NCBI RefSeq assembly: GCF_016862515.1
Contig: NZ_BONC01000011.1
Coordinates: 1 to 64,000 of the forward strand
DNA from: Asanoa iriomotensis
Lineage (GTDB): Bacteria > Actinomycetota > Actinomycetes > Mycobacteriales > Micromonosporaceae
DNA length: 64,000 bases
Direction of reading: 5' to 3'
The first letter of the stretch is position 1; every line of letters begins with the position of its first letter. Of this stretch, positions 1-7,549 are shown in pieces. The translations under genes and the position numbers were made by a program. The notes beneath the pieces were generated by a model. The model was not told the DNA's origin and made no database searches. It saw only the letters and a program-made list of their open reading frames with translations.

Positions 1-49
1 GGGCGGCGCCTGGGCCCGCCCCAGCCCGGCCCTGGATACGAAACACGGC

Positions 50-1420
50 CTAGAGGCGTTCGAGGAGGTAGCGCTCGATCTGGCCCAGGGACACCCGCTC
101 CTGGGTCATCGTGTCGCGGTCCCGGACCGTGACCGCGTCGTCGGTCAGCGTGTCGAAGTCGACCGTCACGCAATAGGGCGTGCCGATCTCGTCCTGGCGG
201 CGGTAGCGCCGGCCGATCGCCTGGGAGTCGTCGAACTCGACCACCCAGCGCGTGCGCAGCAGCGCCGCCAGGTCGCGGGCCTTCGGTGACAACTCCGGGT
301 TGCGCGACAGCGGCAGGACAGCCACCTTGACCGGCGCCAGGCGCTTGTCGAAGCGCAGCACCGTGCGCTTGTCGACGCCGCCCTTGGTGTTGGGGGCCTC
401 GTCCTCGTCGTACGCCTCGAGCAGGAACGCCAGCACCGCGCGGGTCAGGCCCGCGGCGGGCTCGATCACGTAAGGGACCCAGCGTTCCTTCTTCTCCGGG
501 TCGAAGTAGGACAGATCGACGCCCGAGTGCTTGGAGTGCGTGGTCAAGTCAAAGTCGGTGCGGTTGGCGATGCCCTCGAGCTCCGCGAACTCCGTGCCGC
601 CGAACTGGAAGCGGTACTCGATGTCGACCGTCCGCTTCGAATAGTGCGACAGCTTCTCCTTGGGGTGCTCGTAGAAGCGCAGGTTGGCCTCCGACAGGCC
701 CAGGTCGCGGTACCAGTTCCAGCGCTCCTGCAGCCAGTACTCGTGCCATTTCTCGTCCGAACCCGGCTCGACGAAGAACTCCATCTCCATCTGCTCGAAC
801 TCGCGCGTGCGGAAGATGAAGTTGCCCGGCGTGATCTCGTTGCGGAACGACTTGCCGACCTGGGCGACGCCGAACGGCGGCTTCTTGCGCGCCGCGGTCG
901 CCACGTTGTTGTAGTTGATGAAGATGCCCTGCGCCGTCTCGGGCCGCAGGTACTGCAGGCCCTCCTCGTTCTCGACGGGACCCAGGAACGTCTTCATCAG
1001 CCCGTTGAACATCTTCGGCTCGGTGAACGCGCCCTTGACACCGCAGTTCGGGCAGTTGATCTCCGAGAGGCCGGCCGGCGGGCGGTGGTGCTTGGCCTCG
1101 AACGCCTCCTCGAGGTGGTCGGCCCGGAACCGCTTGTGGCACGACTGGCACTCGGTCAGCGGGTCGACGAACTCGCCCAGGTGGCCCGAGGCGGCCCACA
1201 CGTCGCGTGAGAGCACAACCGCGGAGTCGAGGCCCACGATGTCGTCGCGCTGCTGGACCATCGAGCGCCACCACTGCCGGCGGACGTTTTCCTTGAGCTC
1301 GACGCCCAGCGGACCGTAGTCCCACGCCGACCGGGTGCCCCCGTAGATCTCGCTGGAGGGGAAGACGAAGCCCCGGCGCTTGGCGAGGCTGACAATGGCG
1401 TCGATGCGATCGGCAGGCAT
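50..1420 (-). CDS. glyS: Glycyl-tRNA synthetase (class II, alpha2 type)
   Basis: Charges tRNA-Gly with glycine in the cytosol. The 456-residue protein has the length and layout of the bacterial/eukaryotic-type single-chain GlyRS. A CxxC pair near residues 91-94 and another near 123-126 form the insertion seen in this family. RPETAQGIF (about 159-167) and the class II motif 2 region GKSFRNE (about 189-195) are present, and a C-terminal anticodon-binding domain follows. The start ATG at 1420 is preceded by a GGAGAG ribosome site. The frame stays open upstream through an 18-bp tandem repeat to 1540, but that extension is low-complexity and I reject it. The two small genes to the right lie on the same strand. 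In mycobacteria glyS likewise lies next to the smtB-zur genes found further right here. Confidence 0.95.
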   Translation of the reverse strand: MPADRIDAIVSLAKRRGFVFPSSEIYGGTRSAWDYGPLGVELKENVRRQWWRSMVQQRDDIVGLDSAVVLSRDVWAASGHLGEFVDPLTECQSCHKRFRADHLEEAFEAKHHRPPAGLSEINCPNCGVKGAFTEPKMFNGLMKTFLGPVENEEGLQYLRPETAQGIFINYNNVATAARKKPPFGVAQVGKSFRNEITPGNFIFRTREFEQMEMEFFVEPGSDEKWHEYWLQERWNWYRDLGLSEANLRFYEHPKEKLSHYSKRTVDIEYRFQFGGTEFAELEGIANRTDFDLTTHSKHSGVDLSYFDPEKKERWVPYVIEPAAGLTRAVLAFLLEAYDEDEAPNTKGGVDKRTVLRFDKRLAPVKVAVLPLSRNPELSPKARDLAALLRTRWVVEFDDSQAIGRRYRRQDEIGTPYCVTVDFDTLTDDAVTVRDRDTMTQERVSLGQIERYLLERL

Positions 1421-1460
1421 GGCTTCTCTCCTACGCCGGCTGGCGGTCGGCGGGGGTGGC

Positions 1461-1532
1461 AATGGGACAGAGACACACAATGGGACAGAGACACACAATG
1501 GGACAGAGACACACAATGGGACAGAGACACAA
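1461..1532. repeat. Four tandem copies of an 18-bp repeat in the glyS leader
   Basis: The unit AATGGGACAGAGACACAC occurs at 1461-1478, 1479-1496, 1497-1514 and 1515-1532. The first three copies are identical and the last differs by one base at its end. The array lies 40 bp upstream of the glyS start codon, so it is probably transcribed in the glyS leader. Its base use (runs of AGACAC) is unlike the surrounding GC-rich DNA. The unit length is a multiple of three, so the frame stays open through it. Replication slippage is the simplest origin; a regulatory role is only possible. Confidence 0.9.
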
Positions 1533-1579
1533 ACGACCACCCGACGGTACGGTTACCCGCCCGGCGATCGCGACCGAGA

Positions 1580-2158
1580 TTAGTCGGTGACCCCGCAGAC
1601 CTCGAACTCGCCCGTCCCGCTGTCCTGCCGAAGGACGAAGCGCAGGGTCGTCGTCGAGCCCGAGGCGTAGGTCACGTCCACCGGCACGATGATGTCCGTG
1701 GTGGTCGTCTGCGTCTTGTGGACCAGGAACGAGTCGATCCGCGGCGCCCGGGACTCCACCGCGGCGAAGTCGTCGGGCGTCTGCGCCACCTGCTGGGAGT
1801 CGCACAGCAGCGCGTACGCCTCGCCGTATTCCGCACGCTCCAGCGCGTCGACGTAGTCGGTGACCACGACCCGGGCCCGCTCGTCGATCGCCTGGACGCC
1901 GAAGATGCCCAGCCCGGTCAGCGCGGCGATGCCCCCGCCGCAGCAGAGCACCACGAACAGGGCGGCCGCCCCCAGCCCGAGCCAGAGCCGGGTCGTCCGG
2001 CCCTCGACGGGCGGCGCGGCGAACGGCGGCACGACACCGGGCCCACGCGGCGGGAGCGACGGGGGACCAGGCGCCGGGAACGGTGCCGGCGGCGGCGACG
2101 TGGGAATCACCGACGGCGGGCCGGTCGGGAATTCCGGCGGGCCGGACGTCGGGTTCAT
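1580..2158 (-). CDS. Proline-rich single-pass membrane protein with extracytoplasmic domain
   Basis: Function unknown; 192 residues. The first ~55 residues are rich in Pro, Gly and Ser, one strong membrane segment follows at about 65-90 (GAAALFVVLCCGGGIAAL and onward), and a ~100-residue soluble domain follows with one Cys in each half (LLCDSQQ and EVCGVTD). That layout is common among actinobacterial cell-envelope proteins with a cytoplasmic Pro-rich tail and a DUF4878/NTF2-like outer domain. The assignment to that superfamily is inference. It lies 25 bp downstream of the ABM gene and upstream of glyS on the same strand, so it is probably co-transcribed with the former. Confidence 0.8.
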   Translation of the reverse strand: MNPTSGPPEFPTGPPSVIPTSPPPAPFPAPGPPSLPPRGPGVVPPFAAPPVEGRTTRLWLGLGAAALFVVLCCGGGIAALTGLGIFGVQAIDERARVVVTDYVDALERAEYGEAYALLCDSQQVAQTPDDFAAVESRAPRIDSFLVHKTQTTTTDIIVPVDVTYASGSTTTLRFVLRQDSGTGEFEVCGVTD

Positions 2159-2183
2159 GTCCGCAAGCGTAGTGCGGACGGGC

Positions 2184-2525
2184 TCATCGCCCGGGCCCTA
2201 CCGACCGGTCGCTGGCCCGGACCGAAACCTCGCCGCCGGGCTCAGCGGTCGCCAGCGGCTCGAACGCGGACGGCTCGTCGAGCGACTCGGCCAGCAGCGG
2301 CGTCGCGTGCACCTTCACGTCGAAAGCCCCCAGCGCCCGCCGGTAGGTGCCCACCGACTCCCAGTCGGTGACCAGGCACCAGGCGGTCGGGTCGTCGAGC
2401 CCGCGGACGAGCTGCCCGGACCGGTAGCCGGGGCGGGCGGCCAGCGCCGCGAGGGCGGCGTGGGCCCGTTCGGTGAACCCGTCGGCGGCCTCCTCGGCCA
2501 CCACGAACCGGTTGACGACCAGCAC
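2184..2525 (-). CDS. Antibiotic biosynthesis monooxygenase (ABM)-like protein
   Basis: A 113-residue protein with the dimeric ferredoxin-like ABM pattern: VVNRFVVAEEAADGF at the start, then RPGYRSGQLVRGLDD and WCLVTDWESVGTYRRAL, which is the usual strand-helix-strand spacing. ABM domains act as cofactor-free monooxygenases or heme-degrading enzymes, or are simply structural; nothing here says which. I chose the GTG at 2525 because AGGAGG stands five bases upstream. The open frame runs further right without a credible start. It is divergent from the small membrane protein at 2553, with a 27-bp gap. Confidence 0.8.
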   Translation of the reverse strand: MLVVNRFVVAEEAADGFTERAHAALAALAARPGYRSGQLVRGLDDPTAWCLVTDWESVGTYRRALGAFDVKVHATPLLAESLDEPSAFEPLATAEPGGEVSVRASDRSVGPGR

Positions 2526-2540
2526 GGACGAACCTCCTCG

Positions 2541-2546
2541 TAGAGT
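2541..2546 (+). promoter_or_regulatory. -10 box of a probable leaderless promoter
   Basis: TAGAGT lies six bases before the ATG at 2553, the spacing expected when transcription starts at the start codon. No Shine-Dalgarno sequence precedes that ATG. Confidence 0.5.
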
Positions 2547-2552
2547 GTCGGC

Positions 2553-2810
2553 ATGCAGCCTACGCAGCCGGGTCTCCCCCAGCGCCTGGCCCGGGTCAAC
2601 CCGACGAAGGCGTTCCTGGGCGCGCTCGTGGTCATGCTGGCCGGGCTCTTCCTGCCGGGGATCATCGGCGGCCTGGTGCTGCTGATCCTCGCCGGCGCCA
2701 TGATCGCGCTGACCAGGATGACCTGGTACGTCCAGGCACCGCAGACGCGCCTCGTCCGCCTCGTGCTGCTCACCGCCCTCATCGGGATCGCCGTCTTCAA
2801 GATCCTCTGA
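2553..2810 (+). CDS. Small two-helix membrane protein
   Basis: An 85-residue protein of unknown function. Two hydrophobic stretches (about residues 20-52 and 66-84) and a positively charged linker suggest a hairpin in the membrane. Similar short proteins of the DUF6703 type are common in Micromonosporaceae; that family call is from memory and tentative. It is transcribed divergently from the ABM gene. The Zn operon promoter follows 28 bp after its stop. Confidence 0.75.
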   Translation: MQPTQPGLPQRLARVNPTKAFLGALVVMLAGLFLPGIIGGLVLLILAGAMIALTRMTWYVQAPQTRLVRLVLLTALIGIAVFKIL

Positions 2811-2837
2811 GCGCGTACCCGAAGAACCCATGCGTTT

Positions 2838-2867
2838 TTGACAATCAATTTCATTGTCGGCGACAGT
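2838..2867 (+). promoter_or_regulatory. Zinc operon promoter with Zur-like inverted repeat
   Basis: A perfect -35 TTGACA (2838-2843) is followed after 18 bp by GACAGT (2862-2867), seven bases before the ATG at 2875, so the znuA mRNA is probably leaderless. GACAAT (2840-2845) and ATTGTC (2853-2858) form an inverted repeat in an AT-rich island. It overlaps the -35 box and spacer and resembles actinobacterial Zur boxes (TGAAAATnATTTTCA type). The operon itself encodes Zur. Binding is inferred, not shown. Confidence 0.75.
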
Positions 2868-2874
2868 GGTTGCC

Positions 2875-3813
2875 ATGCGCCGCCGCCGTACCCTCTCCGC
2901 GGTCATCGCCAGCCTCGCCGCCCTGGCCGTGACCGGCCTCGCGGCCTGCACCACCGACTCCGCCGCCGCGGCCGGCAAGCTCGACGTCGTGGCCGCCTTC
3001 TACCCCCTCCAGTTCGTCACCGAGCAGGTCGGCGGCGGCCATGTCGCGGTGACCAACCTGGCCAAGCCCGGCGCCGAGCCGCACGACCTCGAGCTCAGCG
3101 CCCGCCAGGTCGGCCGGGTCTCCGACGCCGGGGTGATCGTCTACCTCAAGGGCTTCCAGCCGGCGATGGACGACGCGGTCGACCAGGTCGGCGGCGACCG
3201 GGCGTTCGACGTCGCCACCGCGGTCCCGCTGCTCGACGCGGGCGAGAGCGACCACGTGCACGATGGCGAAGAGCCCGACCAGCACGAGGAAGCCGCCACG
3301 GACCCGCACGTCTGGCTCGACCCCACGCGCCTCGCCACCATCGGCCAGCAGGTCGCCGACCGGCTCGCCGCCGCCGACCCGGCCAACAAGGCCGACTACC
3401 AGGCCAACGCGACCCGCCTGACGGCGCAACTGACGGGCCTCGACCAGGACTACGCGGCCGGCCTCCAGAACTGCCAGCGCCGGGAACTGGTGACCGGCCA
3501 CGCCGCCTTCGGCTACCTCGCCGACCGTTACCACCTCGAGCAGGTCGGCCTGACCGGTGTGACGCCCGACACCGAGCCCGCGCCGCAGCGCCTGGCCGCC
3601 GTCGCGCAGGAGGCCCGCGAGCACGGCGCCACCACGATCTTCTTCGAGACGCTGGTCAGCCCCAAGGTCGCCGACACGATCGCCCGCGAGGTCGGCGCCC
3701 GGACCGCCGTGCTCGACCCGATTGAGGGTCTGCAGCCCGGCGCGACCGGCGACTACTTTTCGATCATGCGCACCAACCTGACCGCCATCCGCACCGCCCT
3801 GGACTGTTCATGA
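2875..3813 (+). CDS. znuA: Zinc ABC transporter substrate-binding lipoprotein
   Basis: Captures Zn2+ outside the membrane and delivers it to the permease. The 312-residue protein has a lipoprotein signal peptide with lipobox LAAC (Cys25). A short acidic/His loop (DHVHDGEEPDQHEE) precedes the conserved DPHVWLDP motif. The other expected metal ligands are the His in AEPHDLE, the His in GHAAFGY, and an acidic residue near the end. This is the cluster A-I (ZnuA/AdcA) fold. The start at 2875 was preferred to the upstream TTG at 2854, which lies inside the inverted repeat. znuC begins within the last codon (ATGA overlap). Confidence 0.93.
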   Translation: MRRRRTLSAVIASLAALAVTGLAACTTDSAAAAGKLDVVAAFYPLQFVTEQVGGGHVAVTNLAKPGAEPHDLELSARQVGRVSDAGVIVYLKGFQPAMDDAVDQVGGDRAFDVATAVPLLDAGESDHVHDGEEPDQHEEAATDPHVWLDPTRLATIGQQVADRLAAADPANKADYQANATRLTAQLTGLDQDYAAGLQNCQRRELVTGHAAFGYLADRYHLEQVGLTGVTPDTEPAPQRLAAVAQEAREHGATTIFFETLVSPKVADTIAREVGARTAVLDPIEGLQPGATGDYFSIMRTNLTAIRTALDCS

Positions 3814-4556
3814 GCATCGTCGAGGTCAAGAACGCGGTCGTCGGCTACGACGAGCGGATCGTGCTGCGGGACGTCTCGCTGACCGTCACCCGCGGCGAGG
3901 TCGTCGCCATCCTCGGCGCCAACGGCTCCGGCAAGTCCACGCTGATCAGGTCGATCCTGCGGCTGGTGCCGCTGAGCGCCGGCGAGATCACCCTCTTCGG
4001 CGACAAGCGGTTCAAGAGCTGGGAGCGCATCGGGTACGTGCCGCAGCGCATCGGCGCCGGCGCCGGCGTGCCGGCCACCGTCGCCGAGGTCATCGGCTCG
4101 GGCCTGGTCGCCCGCCGCGGCATCCTGCGTCCGCCGCGCGCCGCCGACCGGGCCGCCGTCGCGACCGCGCTCGCCGCCGTCGGCCTCTCCGACCGTGCCG
4201 GTGACCCGGTGACCAGCCTTTCCGGCGGCCAGCAGCAGCGCACGCTGATCGCCCGGGCCCTGGCCGGCCGCCCCGAGCTGCTGATCCTCGACGAGCCCAC
4301 AGCCGGGGTCGACGCCGCGAGCCAGGCCGCCTTCGCCGGCGCGCTCGGCGAGTTCGTCGCGGGCGGCGGCACCGTCATGCTGGTCGCCCACGAGCTCGGC
4401 CCGCTGCAGCCGCTGATCACCCGCTGCGTCGTCGTGCACCACGGCGAGATCGCCCACGAGGGCGGGGTGCCGGCACCGGCCGGCCACCACGCCGATCCGG
4501 GGCACGACCACGTCCACCCGCACGCGCCCGCCGAGCAGGGGATGTGGGGAGCATGA
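3810..4556 (+). CDS. znuC: Zinc ABC transporter ATP-binding protein
   Basis: Hydrolyses ATP to power zinc import. The 248-residue protein has a Walker A motif (GANGSGKST, about residues 36-44), Q-loop YVPQRIG, signature LSGGQQQR, Walker B LLILDEP and the switch His in VAHELG. The C-terminal tail is His-rich (HHADPGHDHVHPHAP), a feature of ZnuC proteins that probably binds or senses zinc. It overlaps znuA by four bases and znuB by four bases, so the three are translationally coupled. Confidence 0.93.
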   Translation: MSIVEVKNAVVGYDERIVLRDVSLTVTRGEVVAILGANGSGKSTLIRSILRLVPLSAGEITLFGDKRFKSWERIGYVPQRIGAGAGVPATVAEVIGSGLVARRGILRPPRAADRAAVATALAAVGLSDRAGDPVTSLSGGQQQRTLIARALAGRPELLILDEPTAGVDAASQAAFAGALGEFVAGGGTVMLVAHELGPLQPLITRCVVVHHGEIAHEGGVPAPAGHHADPGHDHVHPHAPAEQGMWGA

Positions 4557-5449
4557 GCATCTTCGCCAACGAGTTCATGATCCGGGCGTTCATCGGCGCC
4601 GTGGTGATCGGCCTGACCGCACCCGCTCTCGGCATCTACCTGGTCCAGCGGCGGATGTCGCTGATCGGCGACGGGGTCGGCCACGTCGCGCTGACCGGCG
4701 TCGGCGTCGGCCTGCTGCTCGACCGCTCCCCCGTGCTCACCGCGGTCATCGTCTCGGCCATCGGCGCCATCGCCATCGAGCTGATCCGGGAACGCGGCCG
4801 CACCTCCGGCGACGTGGCGCTCGCCCTGCTCTTCTACGGCGGCATCGCGGGCGGCGTGATGCTCGTCGGGCTGTCCGGGAGCCGCAGCAACGCCAACCTG
4901 ATGACGTACCTCTTCGGCTCGTTGGCCACCACCTCCCGGTCGGACCTCGCGGTGATCGTGGTGCTCGGCGCCGTCGTGCTCGGGCTGGCCATCGGCCTGC
5001 GCCCGGCGCTGTTCGCGGTCAGCCACGACGAGGAGTACGCCCGCGTCTCCGGCCTGCCCGTGCGGGCGCTGAACCTGCTGGTCGCGGTGCTCACCGCGGT
5101 CACCGTGACGATCTCCATGCGCGCGGTCGGCCTGCTGCTGGTCAGCGCGCTGATGGTGGTGCCGGTCGCGACCGCGCAGCAGGTGGCCCGGGGCTTCGTG
5201 GCCACGATGGGCCTCGCGATGGTGCTCGGCGTCGCGGCCGCCGGCTCCGGTGTCTGGCTCGCCTGGGAGATCGACACCGCGCTCGGCGCCACGATCGTGG
5301 TGCTCGCGATCGCCGGCTTCCTGGTCATGGCGGTGGCGGTGGCCGCCGTCCGGGCGGTACGTAAACGTGGCGCCCTGCGCGCCAGCCGGCCGGGTCACGC
5401 CGCGGCGGCCGAGCCGGAACCACACGAAGTCGTCCTGGATCGGGGCTGA
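4553..5449 (+). CDS. znuB: Zinc ABC transporter permease
   Basis: An integral membrane channel of the ABC-3 family, 298 residues with about eight hydrophobic helices. Family hallmarks seen are SLIGDGVGHVALTGVG near residue 40 and the PALFAVSHDEEYARVSGLPV segment after mid-protein, which contacts the ATPase. The ATG at 4553 has a GGGGA ribosome site and overlaps the znuC stop (ATGA); the GTG at 4544 is less likely. The smtB gene follows after 15 bp. Confidence 0.92.
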   Translation: MSIFANEFMIRAFIGAVVIGLTAPALGIYLVQRRMSLIGDGVGHVALTGVGVGLLLDRSPVLTAVIVSAIGAIAIELIRERGRTSGDVALALLFYGGIAGGVMLVGLSGSRSNANLMTYLFGSLATTSRSDLAVIVVLGAVVLGLAIGLRPALFAVSHDEEYARVSGLPVRALNLLVAVLTAVTVTISMRAVGLLLVSALMVVPVATAQQVARGFVATMGLAMVLGVAAAGSGVWLAWEIDTALGATIVVLAIAGFLVMAVAVAAVRAVRKRGALRASRPGHAAAAEPEPHEVVLDRG

Positions 5450-5464
5450 GCTAACGTTCCCGGT

Positions 5465-5764
5465 ATGACGGAGGGCAACGGGTACGAGTCGTACGAGCGG
5501 GCGGGCGAGCTCCTGCGCGCGCTCGCGGCGCCGATCCGGGTCGCCATCGTCACGGAGCTCGGCAGCGGCGAGCGCTGCGTGCACGAGCTGGTCGAGTCGC
5601 TGCGCGCGCCGCAGCCCCTGGTGTCCCAGCACCTGCGGGTCCTGCGCGGCGCCGGCATCGTCCGCGGTTCCCGGCGGGGCCGGGAGATCGCCTACTCACT
5701 CGTCGACGAGCACATCGCGCACATCGTGGCGGACGCGGTCAGCCACGCCCGGGAGGCATCATGA
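5465..5764 (+). CDS. smtB: ArsR/SmtB-family zinc-sensing repressor
   Basis: A 99-residue winged-helix repressor. The recognition helix (PQPLVSQHLRVLRGAGIV) fits the ArsR family. The last helix carries D-x-H-x10-H-x2-E (DEHIAHIVADAVSHARE), the alpha-5 metal site of zinc-responsive SmtB/CzrA proteins. It should therefore leave DNA when zinc is high. It overlaps zur by four bases. The smtB-furB(zur) pair next to glyS is known from mycobacteria, where SmtB represses the pair and zinc relieves it. Here the pair sits at the end of the uptake operon. Confidence 0.88.
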   Translation: MTEGNGYESYERAGELLRALAAPIRVAIVTELGSGERCVHELVESLRAPQPLVSQHLRVLRGAGIVRGSRRGREIAYSLVDEHIAHIVADAVSHAREAS

Positions 5765-6162
5765 ACGAGGCGGCCGGAACGTTGCGCAACACCCACCAGC
5801 GGCGTGCCGTCAGCTCGCTGCTCGGGTCGGTCGAGGGCTTCCACAGCGCCCAGGAGCTGCACTCGATGCTCCGCGACCGCGGCGAGCGGGTCGGCCTGAC
5901 CACCGTCTACCGCACGCTGCAGAGCCTGGCCGACGCCGGTGAGATCGACGTGATGCGCCCACCGGGCGGCGAACACCTCTACCGCCGCTGCAGCGAGGGC
6001 CATCACCACCACCTGGTCTGCCGCTCGTGCGGTTCCACCGTGGAGGTCGAGGGCCCGGCGGTCGAACACTGGGCGGACCGCGTGGCCGAGAAGCACGGCT
6101 TCACCGACGTGAGCCACACCTTGGAGATCTTCGGCACCTGCCAGAACTGCTGCAAGAGCTGA
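5761..6162 (+). CDS. zur: Fur-family zinc uptake regulator Zur
   Basis: A 133-residue Fur-fold repressor that binds DNA when loaded with zinc. The N-terminal winged helix ends in VGLTTVYRTLQSLADAGEID, and the HHHH stretch (SEGHHHHLVC) marks the dimerisation domain. Two CxxC pairs (CRSC and CQNC) form the structural zinc site. The sequence is closest in type to actinobacterial Zur/FurB. It is the last gene of the zinc operon and probably acts on the inverted repeat at 2840-2858. Overlap with smtB is ATGA. Confidence 0.9.
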   Translation: MNEAAGTLRNTHQRRAVSSLLGSVEGFHSAQELHSMLRDRGERVGLTTVYRTLQSLADAGEIDVMRPPGGEHLYRRCSEGHHHHLVCRSCGSTVEVEGPAVEHWADRVAEKHGFTDVSHTLEIFGTCQNCCKS

Positions 6163-6205
6163 GCGCCGTCGTGCGCGCGGCGGCGCGGTGCGCGACGCTG
6201 TGCTC

Positions 6206-6808
6206 GTGAAGATTTACGCCGACCGCTTTCCTCGTTTCGTTCTCCAGGCCGTCAGCGACCTGCTCGTGGTCGCGTGGGTCTACGCCTGGATCCGCGCCGC
6301 GCTCTGGCTGCACGACCAGGTCGAGAAGCTGGGCGTGCCCGGTCAGAAGCTGGAGGGCGCCGGCAGCGCGCTGTCCGCCAACCTGGCCGACGCGGGCAGC
6401 AAGGTGGGCCGCGTCCCGCTGGTCGGCGACGAGCTGACCAGCCCGTTCGAGAAGGCGGCCGGCGCGGCCCAGGCGGTCGCCGAGGCCGGCCAGGCCCAGC
6501 AGGAGGTCGTCGGCAACCTGGCGCTGGCGCTCGCGGTGATCACCGCGGTGGTGCCGATCCTGTTCGTGGTGCTGCTCTGGCTGCCGCTGCGGGTCCGCTG
6601 GATCCGCCGGGCCAGCGCCGCCGCCCGCGTCCGCCGCGCACCCGCCGGTCGCGACCTGCTCGCCCTCCGGGCGCTGGCCACCCAGCCCCTGAGCAAGCTC
6701 GCCAAGCTCGGCCCCGACGTCGCCGAATCCTGGCGCAGCGGCGACGAGTCCACAGTGGATGCGCTGGCCGCGCTCGAGCTCAAGGGCCTTGGCCTGCGAC
6801 AACGCTGA
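6206..6808 (+). CDS. Two-pass membrane protein of unknown function
   Basis: About 200 residues. One hydrophobic segment near the N-terminus (VLQAVSDLLVVAWVYAWI), a ~70-residue polar Ala/Gly-rich helical stretch, and a second strong segment (LALALAVITAVVPILFVVLLWLPL) followed by an Arg-rich cytoplasmic tail. This fits an envelope protein with a short external loop. The GTG at 6206 gives a plausible N-terminus (MKIYADRFPR); the frame also permits GTG 6188. No family recognised. It stands alone between zur and dedA. Confidence 0.75.
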   Translation: MKIYADRFPRFVLQAVSDLLVVAWVYAWIRAALWLHDQVEKLGVPGQKLEGAGSALSANLADAGSKVGRVPLVGDELTSPFEKAAGAAQAVAEAGQAQQEVVGNLALALAVITAVVPILFVVLLWLPLRVRWIRRASAAARVRRAPAGRDLLALRALATQPLSKLAKLGPDVAESWRSGDESTVDALAALELKGLGLRQR

Positions 6809-6810
6809 GC

Positions 6811-6850
6811 TAGGCTATGAAGATCACGTCTGTCGTCAACGCGATCTTCA
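6811..6850 (+). promoter_or_regulatory. -10 box and 8-bp inverted repeat before dedA
   Basis: TAGGCT (6811-6816) is a fair -10 box. TGAAGATC (6818-6825) and GATCTTCA (6843-6850) are perfect 8-bp arms separated by 17 bp, just upstream of the ATG at 6854. This could be an operator or a leader hairpin that would mask the start. Confidence 0.45.
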
Positions 6851-6853
6851 GCC

Positions 6854-7510
6854 ATGGATGGCTTTCTGGACTTCCTTGATCCGTTCATCACGTCGCCCTG
6901 GGTATACGGCGTCGTGTTCGCGCTGGCGGCGCTCGACGCTTTCCTCCCGATCGTGCCCAGTGAGGCCACGCTGATCACCGCCGGGGTGTTCGCGGCCAGC
7001 GGCGAGCCCAACGTGCTGCTGGTCATCCTGGCCGGCGGGGCCGGCGCGATGGCGGGCGACCACATCTCCTACTTCGTGGGCCGGGCCGGCGGCGAGAACG
7101 TGATCAAGCGGATACCCGAGGGCACCCGAAGGGCCAGGACCTTCGCATGGGTACGGGAGTTGCTCCTCGCGCACGGCGGGGTGGCACTGGTGATCGCCCG
7201 GTACATCCCGGGCGGCCGGACCGCGATCACGCTGACCACCGGCGCGATCGGCTACCCGCGCCGCCGGTTCACGCTGTTCGACGCGTTGGCGTGCTTCACC
7301 TGGGCCGCGTACACCACCTTGCTCGGTTTCCTCGGTGGTTCGGCCTTCCAGAACAACCCGCTGCCGGGTCTCGCGCTCGGTTTCGGGCTCGCCCTGGCCG
7401 TGGCCGGGCTGGCCGAACTGGTGCGCTGGCTGCTCAACCGGCACCGGCGCCGGCCGGCCACGCCCACCGAGGAGCACGCGGTGGCCGGCGGCCACCACGA
7501 CCGGACGTGA
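6854..7510 (+). CDS. DedA family membrane protein
   Basis: A 218-residue integral membrane protein of the DedA/VTT (SNARE-associated) family, whose members move undecaprenyl phosphate or phospholipids across the membrane. Seen here are the N-terminal ALAALDAFLPIVPSEATLI segment, the family core GDHISYFVGRAGGE, and the RYIPGGRTAITLTTGAIGYPRRRF motif with its conserved Arg and Gly residues. The C-terminal tail is charged (HRRRPATPTEEH). A strong shared terminator follows. Confidence 0.9.
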   Translation: MDGFLDFLDPFITSPWVYGVVFALAALDAFLPIVPSEATLITAGVFAASGEPNVLLVILAGGAGAMAGDHISYFVGRAGGENVIKRIPEGTRRARTFAWVRELLLAHGGVALVIARYIPGGRTAITLTTGAIGYPRRRFTLFDALACFTWAAYTTLLGFLGGSAFQNNPLPGLALGFGLALAVAGLAELVRWLLNRHRRRPATPTEEHAVAGGHHDRT

Positions 7511-7539
7511 AACGGCCCGGGCCGAAGCCCGGGCCGTTT
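7510..7539. terminator. Bidirectional terminator between dedA and fadE-like gene
   Basis: AACGGCCCGGGC (7511-7522) and GCCCGGGCCGTT (7527-7538) pair perfectly around a CGAA loop. An extra A-T pair (7510 and 7539) extends the stem. It lies between two convergent genes. Confidence 0.9.
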
Positions 7540-7549
7540 CCGAAGTGCG

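Noticed and set aside
1-49. glyS terminator at the left edge
   Set aside because: GC-rich with short GGGCC/GGCCC pairs, but no clear stem is complete within the window.
1461-1532. CRISPR array
   Set aside because: The 18-bp units abut with no spacers between them.
1421-1540. N-terminal extension of GlyRS through the 18-bp repeats
   Set aside because: Low-complexity VSVPLC repeats, and a good ribosome site precedes the ATG at 1420.
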